A DNA stretch of 64,000 bases from Variovorax boronicumulans. GTDB taxonomy: Bacteria > Pseudomonadota > Gammaproteobacteria > Burkholderiales > Burkholderiaceae_C. The translations under genes were made by a program, and so were the position numbers. The stretch lies in the NCBI RefSeq assembly GCF_029892485.1, contig NZ_JARXVG010000002.1:434001-498000 (forward strand). Reading direction: 5' to 3'. The notes beneath the pieces are model-generated. The model searched no databases. It worked only from the letters and a program-made list of their open reading frames with translations, and was not told the origin of the DNA. Shown here piece after piece: positions 18,924 to 26,367 of this stretch (positions are counted from its first letter, which is position 1; every line of letters starts with the position of its first letter).

Positions 18924-20804
18924 TCAGACGATCCCGCGCCCGCCCATGCGCACGGGCCACTTGGCGACCGTGCCGCGCTGCATCGATTCGAGCGTGGTCT
19001 GCGTGAACACGTTGATGCTCACATGCCGCGCGAGGTAGTGCTCCAGCACCAGGCCCAGCAGATACGGGCTCGTGCCAGAGAAGCCCTCCTCGTCCACGCT
19101 CAGCGTGCACTGCACGCCGCGTCCATAGATCAACGGGCCCGAGCCCGGCAGGCGCCGCGTCACGGGCTCGATGCGCGAGCCCACGAGGCTGTCGATCTGC
19201 CGGCGCAGCACGTCGCTGTCGGCCGACACGAACAGCCGCAGCATGTCGCGCAAGGCCTGCGCGCCTTCGCGGTGCGGCATGTCGGCCAGCGGCAGGTGGT
19301 TGAAGCCGAGCTGGCGAATGAGCCGCCATGCGATCTCGCGCTGCGCGAACGGCGACTTCGGCGTGCTCGGCGGGCGGATCAATCCCACCGCCGACACCGG
19401 GATCGAGTCGGACACCGCCAGGTCGGAATGCCCGTTGCGCGGCACCAGGCACGGCAGGTCGCGGTTCGTGAGCATCGCCTTCACCGACAGGTAGCGAAGG
19501 CTCTCCGGGTACGGCGCCTCGTGCTGGTCGACCAGCGAGAGAAACACCTCGGTGCCGATGTAAGGCGTGCGTGTGCCGTACTTGCGCGCCGTGTCGGACG
19601 CAAGCCGCGGCTCGCGGCGCACCGAAAAATAGCGGCCGTGATTGCCTTCGTCTTCGTTGAGCGTCTGGTAGAGCGGACGGAACTCCAGTTCGGCCGTGGT
19701 CTGCGCCTGCTGGCCCGCGATGCGCTGGACCGAATAGACCTCGAAGTCCAGCGGCCGCGAACGGTCGGGCACCAGGTGGAACTCGGGTTGCGCCTCATTG
19801 AGCTCGACGCGGTCGGTGCGCCGCTCGAACAGGTTGACCACCGGCGTGCTGAAGAGCGCGAACTGCGCCGCATCGACCAGCGCACCCAGCGAGCCCGGCG
19901 GCTTGCCCAGCAGCACCAGGATCTCGACTTCCTTGCCCTGCACGCGCGCAAGCCCCGGCGCGAGTTGGGTCAAGGTGAAGAAGTAGAAGCGCTCCGGGCA
20001 GGCGAAGTATTCGTGCAGCAGGTTATGCCCATGAAAGGTGTTCCAGGCGAGCGGCAAGAGCCCCTGGCCCGGCGCCAGCCCTTCGTGCACCAGCGCCCCA
20101 TCGGTCACGACGTGCGGCCGGTCCATCAGCTTGCCCGGCTCGCCGACGAAGGTGGCGACTGCCGAGGTGTGCAGCAGTTCGAAAAGATGCGAGGCCACAT
20201 GCTCGTTGCCTCGCAGGTAGATGGGCAGCCGGTCGAGGCCGACCAGCGCGCCGAAGCCCATTTCGCCCACGGTGCGCAGCCGCAGGCGCAATGCACCCGT
20301 CACCTGCACATGCGGCGGCAGGTAGCGCTCGAGCGCGGGAATGTCGGGCGGTGCGCCGGTGAGCCTGGCATCGACGATCTCGATGGGCCACAGCGTCACG
20401 TCCTGGCTGGAGCGGAACTCGCACGGCGTTTCCTCGCCGGCCGGCACCCGCGCATGGAAGGCCGTGCCGCGCGGCACCGCGAAGCCGCGCGTGAAGTCGC
20501 CCTCCTTCACGCTGGGATGCAACTGCGCCACCGCCATCGACGGCGTGGGGCTCAGGTAGTTGGGGTACAGCACTTCGAGCAGCCGCTGGGTGAAGCGCGG
20601 AAATTCGGCGTCCAGCTTGATCTGCATGCGCGCCGAGAGAAAGCTGAACGACTCGATCAGCCGTTCCACGTACGGGTCGGCGACTTCGATGCCGTGCATG
20701 CCCAGGCGCCGCGCGATCTTGGGGTGCGAGGCAGCGAACTCGCTCGCGGCCTCGCGCATGTAGACCAGTTCCTTGTTGTAGTAGTCGAGAAGTTGCGGAT
20801 CCAT
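18924..20804 (-). CDS. tssF: Type VI secretion baseplate subunit TssF
   Basis: 626 residues, normal for TssF (ImpG/VasA). It begins with the hallmark MDPQLLDYYNKELVYMREAA and continues with FPRFTQRLLEVLYPNYLSPTPS and RTPYIGTEVFLSLVDQHEAP. In a T6SS, TssF with TssG forms the baseplate wedge. Here tssE lies immediately upstream on the same strand, but no tssG follows: the next gene is a convergent tetR 7 bases past the stop. No frame disruption is visible, so the gene looks intact but isolated from the rest of the apparatus within this window. Confidence 0.95.
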   Translation of the reverse strand: MDPQLLDYYNKELVYMREAASEFAASHPKIARRLGMHGIEVADPYVERLIESFSFLSARMQIKLDAEFPRFTQRLLEVLYPNYLSPTPSMAVAQLHPSVKEGDFTRGFAVPRGTAFHARVPAGEETPCEFRSSQDVTLWPIEIVDARLTGAPPDIPALERYLPPHVQVTGALRLRLRTVGEMGFGALVGLDRLPIYLRGNEHVASHLFELLHTSAVATFVGEPGKLMDRPHVVTDGALVHEGLAPGQGLLPLAWNTFHGHNLLHEYFACPERFYFFTLTQLAPGLARVQGKEVEILVLLGKPPGSLGALVDAAQFALFSTPVVNLFERRTDRVELNEAQPEFHLVPDRSRPLDFEVYSVQRIAGQQAQTTAELEFRPLYQTLNEDEGNHGRYFSVRREPRLASDTARKYGTRTPYIGTEVFLSLVDQHEAPYPESLRYLSVKAMLTNRDLPCLVPRNGHSDLAVSDSIPVSAVGLIRPPSTPKSPFAQREIAWRLIRQLGFNHLPLADMPHREGAQALRDMLRLFVSADSDVLRRQIDSLVGSRIEPVTRRLPGSGPLIYGRGVQCTLSVDEEGFSGTSPYLLGLVLEHYLARHVSINVFTQTTLESMQRGTVAKWPVRMGGRGIV

Positions 20805-20848
20805 GGCGAGGTGTTTCCCTGAAAAATGAAGTCGTCGTGTCGGAGGAT

Positions 20849-21436
20849 TCAGCGCGCGGAAGAGATCACGCGCATGCGGTTGGTTTCCAGATCGACCGCG
20901 CTCTGCACGGTGAAGTCCAGCGGATAGGGCCGCAGGTGGATCAGCGCGCGGATCTCGAACAGCAGCACGTTGTATTCACCGGCCGCACCGCCTTCTTTCA
21001 TGAGCGGCACCACCGTCACCGTTTCGGGAATCAGCCGGGGCTCGTAGTCCTGGATGGCGCGGCGGATGATGCGTTCGATGTCCGCCCACTTGCGTTCCGA
21101 CAGGTAGCTGCCCGCGAGCGGCGGCATGCCGTAGTTGATCGTCGAAGAGGCCGCGTCGGGGTGGCGCTCGCGATCGATCAGGTCTTCGGCGTTGGTGGTG
21201 TTGAGCAGGTACGCGAGGTCGCGCTGCACGATGCCGCGCATCTGCGCAGGCGTGACGGCGTATTCGGAAGGCAGTTCGCTGTCGCGGCTCGGCGCCTCGT
21301 CGCGCAGGCGGTCGAACAATGTGGGGAGCAGTTGCGCATGGGGCTGGGCTATCGGCCCATCGGCAGGCCGATGCGAACGGGCGCCTGGATGCGCGGGATG
21401 AGCGCCGGTGAAGGAAGACTGCTCGGCAGGTCGCAT
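20849..21436 (-). CDS. tssE: Type VI secretion baseplate subunit TssE (gp25-like)
   Basis: 195 residues from ATG 21436, preceded by an AAAGG site. The gp25-like core is clear: LLPTLFDRLRDEAP, YGMPPLAGSYLS, IERIIRRAIQDYEPRLIPETVTV. It is 44 bases upstream of tssF and co-directional. A longer frame to 21637 reads a cysteine-rich, unrelated leader and is rejected. Together with tssF it forms an orphan baseplate pair; tssB, tssC, hcp, tssG, tssH and vgrG are not in the window. Confidence 0.93.
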   Translation of the reverse strand: MRPAEQSSFTGAHPAHPGARSHRPADGPIAQPHAQLLPTLFDRLRDEAPSRDSELPSEYAVTPAQMRGIVQRDLAYLLNTTNAEDLIDRERHPDAASSTINYGMPPLAGSYLSERKWADIERIIRRAIQDYEPRLIPETVTVVPLMKEGGAAGEYNVLLFEIRALIHLRPYPLDFTVQSAVDLETNRMRVISSAR

Positions 21437-21679
21437 GGCTGGGCCTTTCTGGAAGGGCCCGAGTCTTGCGTGGATGCGGATGACGCATTGCAAACAATGG
21501 TCACATCCGCCAGCACCTGCTGACAAAGCCGCGCAAACCGGGGATTTGTCATGAGCGCAGCGCCAAGGGTGCACCGATAGCGCTTCGCAAGTCCTACAGC
21601 ATGGGCCGCTCCCCGCCGACATCGCCCGCCCCGGCAAAGCCTGATCCTTGGTTCATCGCAATCAACGAGGAGTCCTCGC

Positions 21680-21754
21680 GTGAATTCCATCATCTACATC
21701 GTCGGTCTGGTCGTGGTCGTTGTCGCAGTGCTTTCGTTCTTCGGCCTTCGCTGA
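21680..21754 (+). CDS. 24-residue single-helix membrane microprotein
   Basis: A GTG-started frame of 24 codons with a strong GAGGAG site 7-8 bases upstream. The product starts MNSIIYIVGLVVV and ends LSFFGLR: one hydrophobic helix of about 20 residues with a short basic C-terminus. It is too short for most gene callers. A good hairpin terminator follows at 21791-21814. I recall very similar short peptides with a conserved SFFGLR end in other Burkholderiales, but cannot check this here. Function unknown. Confidence 0.7.
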   Translation: MNSIIYIVGLVVVVVAVLSFFGLR

Positions 21755-21790
21755 GACCGCACCGCGCTTTCGATCCGTCAACCCTTCGAG

Positions 21791-21815
21791 AACGGGGCCG
21801 CTCGCGGCCCCGTTT
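21791..21815 (+). terminator. Hairpin terminator after the microprotein gene
   Basis: AACGGGGCCG and CGGCCCCGTT form a perfect 10-bp stem with a CTCG tetraloop, followed by a short TTT run. It separates the 24-residue gene from the DUF2868 gene and supports the former as an independent transcript. Confidence 0.7.
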
Positions 21816-21864
21816 CTCATGGGCGCTCGCAAGGCGCCGGGCATAATTCCCGCGCCCCGGCGCT

Positions 21865-23289
21865 GTGCGGGAGGCCACTTCCGAAGGGACCCTGTTGATC
21901 AACACCGCGCTGCGCGAACCTGCCTTTACGGATGCGGTGATCACCGAGGCGATCCGATGGACCGAGCAGACCGGTCCGCTCGACGACGCACAGGCCCTGC
22001 GCACCGCCGCCTCGCGCGCGGCCGATGGCCCCAACCGCATCATCGAACGCGCCCTTCAGCTGGGCGAACGCATCGGCCTTCAATCCGAATTGACACGCGC
22101 CCGGCAGTGGGCGCCCTGGGTGCTGCTCGCGTTGGTGGCGCTGATCGTCGTGGCCGGGCTGGGCCTCGCCGGCAATGTGGTGGGCGGCGGCGAGCGCCAC
22201 ATCAACGTGATCGTCGCGCTCGTCAGCCTGCTGGGCCTGCATGCGCTCACGCTGCTGCTGTGGCTGGCCGGCCTGTGGCTGCCGACGGGTTCCTTCAGCA
22301 CGGCATCGCTCGGCTGGATCTGGCTGTCGCTCACCGCGCGGGTGGCCGGCGGCAAGCGCGGGCAGGCGCCGGTGCTGGTGCGCGCGGCCACGGGGCTGTT
22401 GAACCGCGCAAAGTTGCTGCCATGGTTCTTCGGTCTTGTGAGCCATGGCATCTGGTCGCTGTCGTTCGCCGTGGTGCTGGCCGCGATGCTGTTCGCGCTG
22501 GCCTTCCGCAGCTACACACTGAGCTGGGAGACCACCATCCTCGACCCGGCCTTCTTCGTGCGCGCCGTGCAGGCGTTGGGCTGGGCGCCCTCGCAACTGG
22601 GCTTTCCGGTGCCCGACGCGGCCACCGTGCTCGCCGCCTCGCCCGGGGCGGCAGGCCAGCGGACGTGGGCGATGTGGCTGACCGGCTGCATCGTCGTCTA
22701 CGGCCTGCTGCCGCGATTCGCGCTGGTGCTGCTGAGCGCCGCCATCTGGCGCAGCCGCCGCAAGGCGCTGCAGCCCGACTGGAGCGAACCCTACTACCGC
22801 AAGCTGCTGGCCCGCTTCACGGCGCTCGCGCCGGCCGCCATCGTCGATGCCGACCCGGGCCGCACCCGCGGCGTCGCGCCCGCCGGATTGCCGCCCTCCG
22901 AACTGCAGGACGCGCTCTTCGTCATCGGCTTCGAACTGCCGCCCGACATGCACTGGCCGCCCACCGGACTGCCCGCCGATGCCGCGCAGGTGCTGCGCAT
23001 CGACGGCAGCGCACCGGCCCGCCGCATGCTGCTCGACCAGCTGGCGCAGGCCCGTCCGCGCGCCGTGCTGCTGGTGTGCCACGCCGCATCCAGCCCCGAC
23101 CGCGGCACCGAGCGCTTCCTGCGCGAAGTGCTGGCGCATTGCGGTGAATGCCGCCTGTGGCTGGCCGATGCAACCGGCGTCGGCGCGGCCGCCCGCTGGA
23201 TCGACTGGCTGCAGGGCACCGGCCTCGAGCGCATCGCCGCCAGCGACCGGCTCACTATCGCACTGCAAGGACTGGCCGCCACACCATGA
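21865..23289 (+). CDS. DUF2868 membrane protein
   Basis: 474 residues from GTG 21865; TTG 21895, with an AGGG upstream, would give 464 and may be the true start. The N-terminal AVITEAIRWTEQTGPLDDAQALR motif is typical of DUF2868. About four transmembrane helices lie at residues 85-105, 113-137, 195-218 and 272-293. The C-terminal soluble half (from about 320) is predicted cytoplasmic. Its TGA overlaps the ATG of the downstream GTPase gene, so the two form a translationally coupled pair. The family has no established function that I know of. Confidence 0.9.
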   Translation: MREATSEGTLLINTALREPAFTDAVITEAIRWTEQTGPLDDAQALRTAASRAADGPNRIIERALQLGERIGLQSELTRARQWAPWVLLALVALIVVAGLGLAGNVVGGGERHINVIVALVSLLGLHALTLLLWLAGLWLPTGSFSTASLGWIWLSLTARVAGGKRGQAPVLVRAATGLLNRAKLLPWFFGLVSHGIWSLSFAVVLAAMLFALAFRSYTLSWETTILDPAFFVRAVQALGWAPSQLGFPVPDAATVLAASPGAAGQRTWAMWLTGCIVVYGLLPRFALVLLSAAIWRSRRKALQPDWSEPYYRKLLARFTALAPAAIVDADPGRTRGVAPAGLPPSELQDALFVIGFELPPDMHWPPTGLPADAAQVLRIDGSAPARRMLLDQLAQARPRAVLLVCHAASSPDRGTERFLREVLAHCGECRLWLADATGVGAAARWIDWLQGTGLERIAASDRLTIALQGLAATP

Positions 23290-24695
23290 CGCAGGAAGCC
23301 ATCCGCATCGCCGTCGTCGGCCACACCAACGCGGGCAAGACCTCGCTGCTTCGCACGCTCACGCGGCGCATCGACTTCGGCGAGGTGTCGCAGCGTCCGG
23401 GCACCACGCGCCATGTCGAATCGGCCGACCTCGACGTGAATGGCGAGGCCGCCGTGCGCTTCTTCGACACCCCGGGCCTCGAAGATGCGGTGGCACTGCG
23501 CGAGCACCTCGCGGGCTTCGATGCCCAGGCCACGCCGCCCGAGCGCATCCGCGAGTTCCTGAAAGGCCCCGAAGCCCACGGCGTGTTCGAGCAGGAGGCC
23601 AAGGTGCTGCGCACCATGCTCGACATCGATGCGGCCTTTCTCGTCATCGACGTGCGCGAGCCGGTGCTGCCGAAGTTCCGCGACGAGATCGAACTGCTCA
23701 ACGCCTGCGCGCGCCCCGTGCTGCCGGTGCTGAACTTCGTGCGCGATGCCGCCAGCCGCGAGCCCGCGTGGAAAGAGCTGCTCTCGGCCTATGGCCTGCA
23801 TGTGCAGGTGCGCTTCGATGCGGCCGCCCCCTTCGTCGGTGCCGAGCGCGACCTGTACAGCGACCTCGCCACGCTGCTGCGCGACCGGCGCGAGCAACTG
23901 CGTGGCGTGGCCGACGCCCTCGACACCGAAGCCGCAGGGCGCCGCCAGTCCGCCTGCACGCGTATCGCGGGATTGCTGGTCGATGCGGCCGCGGTACGCC
24001 GCACCGTCTCGGCCACCGAGTTCGCCGACGCGGCCCGGCGGCAGGCGCTGGTCGCGGCCCTGCAGAAAGACGTGTTCGACAAGGCCCAGCGCTGCACCGA
24101 CGACCTGCTCGCGCTCTACGGCTTTCGCCAGGGCGATGCCGACGAGGCGCCGCTCCCGATGATCGAAGGCCGCTGGACGCTCGATTTCTTCAGCCCCGAT
24201 GCCATGAAGGATGCGGGCCTGCGCCTGGGCAAGGGCGCCGTCATCGGCGCGGCCGTGGGCGTGGTGGCCGACCTTGCGCTGGCCGGCATTTCGCTCGGCG
24301 CGGGCGCGGCCTTGGGCGGCGCCATCGGCGGCGCGGTGTCGCAAGGCTGGGGGCCGCTGGGCCGCAAGCTCGCCAACAAGCTGCGCGACGTGCACGAGGT
24401 CACGGTGGAAGACGGCGTGCTGTTCACGCTGGTCGCGTGGCAACTCAAGCTCGCGCAGGCGCTGGAGCTGCGCGGCCATGCGGCAACGCAGCGCATCGCC
24501 GCCGACACGCCACAGGACGGCGACGCGCCCACGCGCGCCGCTGCGGCGGCGGTGCGTGGCGCGCAACCCGCGCGCAACCACCCCGAGTGGGAATCGACCG
24601 GCATCGCGACGCGCAGCTTCTGGCGTCCTTCGCCGCAGCGCGAAGCGCTGGTCGCCGACATTTCGCGCATGCTGCTGCCTGCCTTCGACGCCTGA
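23286..24695 (+). CDS. GTPase with C-terminal DUF3482 domain
   Basis: 469 residues. G1 P-loop GHTNAGKTS (12-20), G2-like threonine in RPGTTRHVESADL, G3 DTPG, and an atypical G4 (NFVRD) in place of NKxD. A Gly/Ala-rich hydrophobic stretch (GKGAVIGAAVGVVADLALAG and following) near residues 315-350 could insert in or bind a membrane. The ATG at 23286 overlaps the stop of the DUF2868 gene. The pair recurs across proteobacteria as far as I recall, but the process it serves is unknown to me. Era/YfjP-type regulatory GTPases are the nearest known relatives. Confidence 0.92.
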   Translation: MTQEAIRIAVVGHTNAGKTSLLRTLTRRIDFGEVSQRPGTTRHVESADLDVNGEAAVRFFDTPGLEDAVALREHLAGFDAQATPPERIREFLKGPEAHGVFEQEAKVLRTMLDIDAAFLVIDVREPVLPKFRDEIELLNACARPVLPVLNFVRDAASREPAWKELLSAYGLHVQVRFDAAAPFVGAERDLYSDLATLLRDRREQLRGVADALDTEAAGRRQSACTRIAGLLVDAAAVRRTVSATEFADAARRQALVAALQKDVFDKAQRCTDDLLALYGFRQGDADEAPLPMIEGRWTLDFFSPDAMKDAGLRLGKGAVIGAAVGVVADLALAGISLGAGAALGGAIGGAVSQGWGPLGRKLANKLRDVHEVTVEDGVLFTLVAWQLKLAQALELRGHAATQRIAADTPQDGDAPTRAAAAAVRGAQPARNHPEWESTGIATRSFWRPSPQREALVADISRMLLPAFDA

Positions 24696-24801
24696 GCCAA
24701 GGCTTGGCTTGCAGCCAAAGCTGGCGGGTTCCTACGCAGCGGCCGCCACAAACGGTCCAGCTTTCCAACGATGTTCACCGGCACATCGAAAGGAGCACCT
24801 C

Positions 24802-25158
24802 ATGGCCGTCGAATGCAAGCTCTTGTCCACCCCGCTGATCGGGCGCATCTGGGAAGGCCGCACCCCCATCGCGCGGGCGGACGAGTACCTCCGTTACAGC
24901 GTCGAGCACGGCATTGCGGAAATCGCGAAGAAGCCCGACTGCCTCGGCGTGCAGTATTTCCGCAAGCTCAATGGCAACGTGGCGGAGTTCCGCACCGTGT
25001 CGTTCTGGCGCTCGGTCGAGGAAATGCAGGCGATGCACGCCAGCCGCGGCGATCCTCGGCGCGTGGCGCCGCTCGCCCGGGACCCGGAGTTCCTGCTGGA
25101 ACTCCCCGCGTTCGTGGACCTCGTCGAGGTGCACGTGAATTCGTTCGGGAACCGCTGA
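24802..25158 (+). CDS. Small protein resembling antibiotic-biosynthesis-monooxygenase (ABM) fold
   Basis: 118 residues with an AAGGAG site upstream of ATG 24802. The pattern GVQYFRKLNGNVAEFRTVSFWRSVEEMQAMH resembles the central beta-alpha unit of dimeric ferredoxin-like ABM proteins, in which a W-x-S-x-E-x-M stretch is common. No cofactor site is evident. It lies 106 bases after the GTPase gene and converges on the TRAP binding-protein gene. The assignment rests on pattern only. Confidence 0.6.
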   Translation: MAVECKLLSTPLIGRIWEGRTPIARADEYLRYSVEHGIAEIAKKPDCLGVQYFRKLNGNVAEFRTVSFWRSVEEMQAMHASRGDPRRVAPLARDPEFLLELPAFVDLVEVHVNSFGNR

Positions 25159-25173
25159 GACGGCAAGGGCCGG

Positions 25174-26175
25174 TCAGTTCGCGCCGCCGCCCAGCGCCTG
25201 CAGCTTCGCGTAGTCGCCCGGCCGCGCGCCGAACTGCTCGGGCGTGGCGCGCCTGGCGATGCGCTCGAGGAACGCCTGCCGGTTGACCGGCGAGACGGTC
25301 ATGCCCTTGCCGCGCAGGAACTGCTCGTCCTCCAGTTCGCCGGCGATCACGCCGACGTTGGTCCACTTGGCGGTTTCGACCAGCGTCTTCTCGACCATCG
25401 CCTGCTGCTGCGGCGTGAGCTTCGCCCATGCGGCCTTGCCGATCACGATGCCCAGGGTGTCGTAGATGTGCCCGGTCAGCTGCACGTATTTCTGCACTTC
25501 GTAGAGGCGCTTGTCCTTCACCGTGCCCAGCGGGTTCTCTTGCGCTTCCACCTCGCCCTTCTTGAGCGAGCCGTAGAGGCTCATGAAGGGAAGCGTGATC
25601 GGCTTGGCATCCAGCGCGGTGGCGAACAGCTGGTAGGCCGACGCATCGGGCACGTACAGGCGCAGGTCGCGAAAGTCTTCGGGCTTGAGCAGCGGCTTGC
25701 TCGAAGTGACCTGCCGCGCGCCGAAGTACACCGGGGCGACCATGTGGTTGCCGCTCTTCTCGTCGTAGCCCTTCATCAACTCCGCGAGCAGCGGGCTCGC
25801 GAGGTACTTGCGCATGTGGGCGAGGTCCTTGAAGGCGAAGGGGTAGCTGCCAAGGCGCAGCGGCGGATAGCCTTCGGCCAGCGTCGCCTGCCCGACGTAG
25901 GCGATCTGCATCGAATCGTTCGCCAGCATCAGGGCGAAGTCGCCCTCCTGCCCCAGCTTGGACGAGGGCACCACCTCGATCTTGATCTTGCCCTCGGACT
26001 GCTCGCCGATCTTGCGCGCCGCCAGCTCCGCCTGCTGATGAAAGATGCTGCCGGGCTCGAAGACGTGGCCCCACTTGAACTGCAGCACCTGGGCCTGGGC
26101 AGCGGCGCTCGCGACCACGCCACCCAACGCCATCAGCAGGACGCCCGCCCGGCGCCACGGCAAGAAGCTTTTCAT
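25174..26175 (-). CDS. TRAP transporter periplasmic binding protein (DctP type)
   Basis: 333 residues with a signal peptide ending at AAAQAQ. The DctP family pattern FKWGHVFEPGSIFHQQAELAA, the GKIKIEVVPSSKLGQEGDF segment and the conserved arginine region (DFRDLRLYVPDA) are present. TRAP systems import carboxylates and sugar acids with a Na+ gradient, but the DctQ and DctM membrane genes are not adjacent. It is divergent from an IlvD/Edd dehydratase gene, which suggests the ligand is a sugar acid feeding that enzyme (inference). Confidence 0.92.
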   Translation of the reverse strand: MKSFLPWRRAGVLLMALGGVVASAAAQAQVLQFKWGHVFEPGSIFHQQAELAARKIGEQSEGKIKIEVVPSSKLGQEGDFALMLANDSMQIAYVGQATLAEGYPPLRLGSYPFAFKDLAHMRKYLASPLLAELMKGYDEKSGNHMVAPVYFGARQVTSSKPLLKPEDFRDLRLYVPDASAYQLFATALDAKPITLPFMSLYGSLKKGEVEAQENPLGTVKDKRLYEVQKYVQLTGHIYDTLGIVIGKAAWAKLTPQQQAMVEKTLVETAKWTNVGVIAGELEDEQFLRGKGMTVSPVNRQAFLERIARRATPEQFGARPGDYAKLQALGGGAN

Positions 26176-26298
26176 GAACTCTCCCTCTGGTTGAGAAGGT
26201 CAACACAGTGCAAATTGCGCGCCAGAGCACCAGGTGACCACCGGAAAAACCGGCAAAGGCGATCGTAAGGATTTGAAACAAAAGTGGTAACCGGGTTT

Positions 26299-26312
26299 GC
26301 CCGACTGCGGGC
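26299..26312. promoter_or_regulatory. Palindrome in the divergent TRAP/dehydratase promoter region
   Basis: GCCCGACTGCGGGC has perfect 5-bp arms, and CGGGTTTGCCCG (26292-26303) overlaps it. They lie in the 192-base gap between the two divergent genes and could be an operator. No cognate regulator is adjacent. Confidence 0.3.
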
Positions 26313-26367
26313 ATACGATGGCGTGCTCCTTCCGCGACGCCTTCTTCTACAACGACGCATTCCCACC

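Noticed and set aside
18613..19452. Possible tssG opposite tetR/tssF
   Set aside because: The minus frame there has no TssG motif; it is Arg/Pro-rich shadow sequence.
21476..21510. 7-bp inverted repeat (GCGGATG...CATCCGC) upstream of tssE
   Set aside because: The arms are 21 bases apart with no promoter elements beside them; expected by chance in GC-rich DNA.
24696..24708. GCCAAGGCTTGGC palindrome after the GTPase gene
   Set aside because: No T-run follows and the stem is short; not convincing as a terminator.
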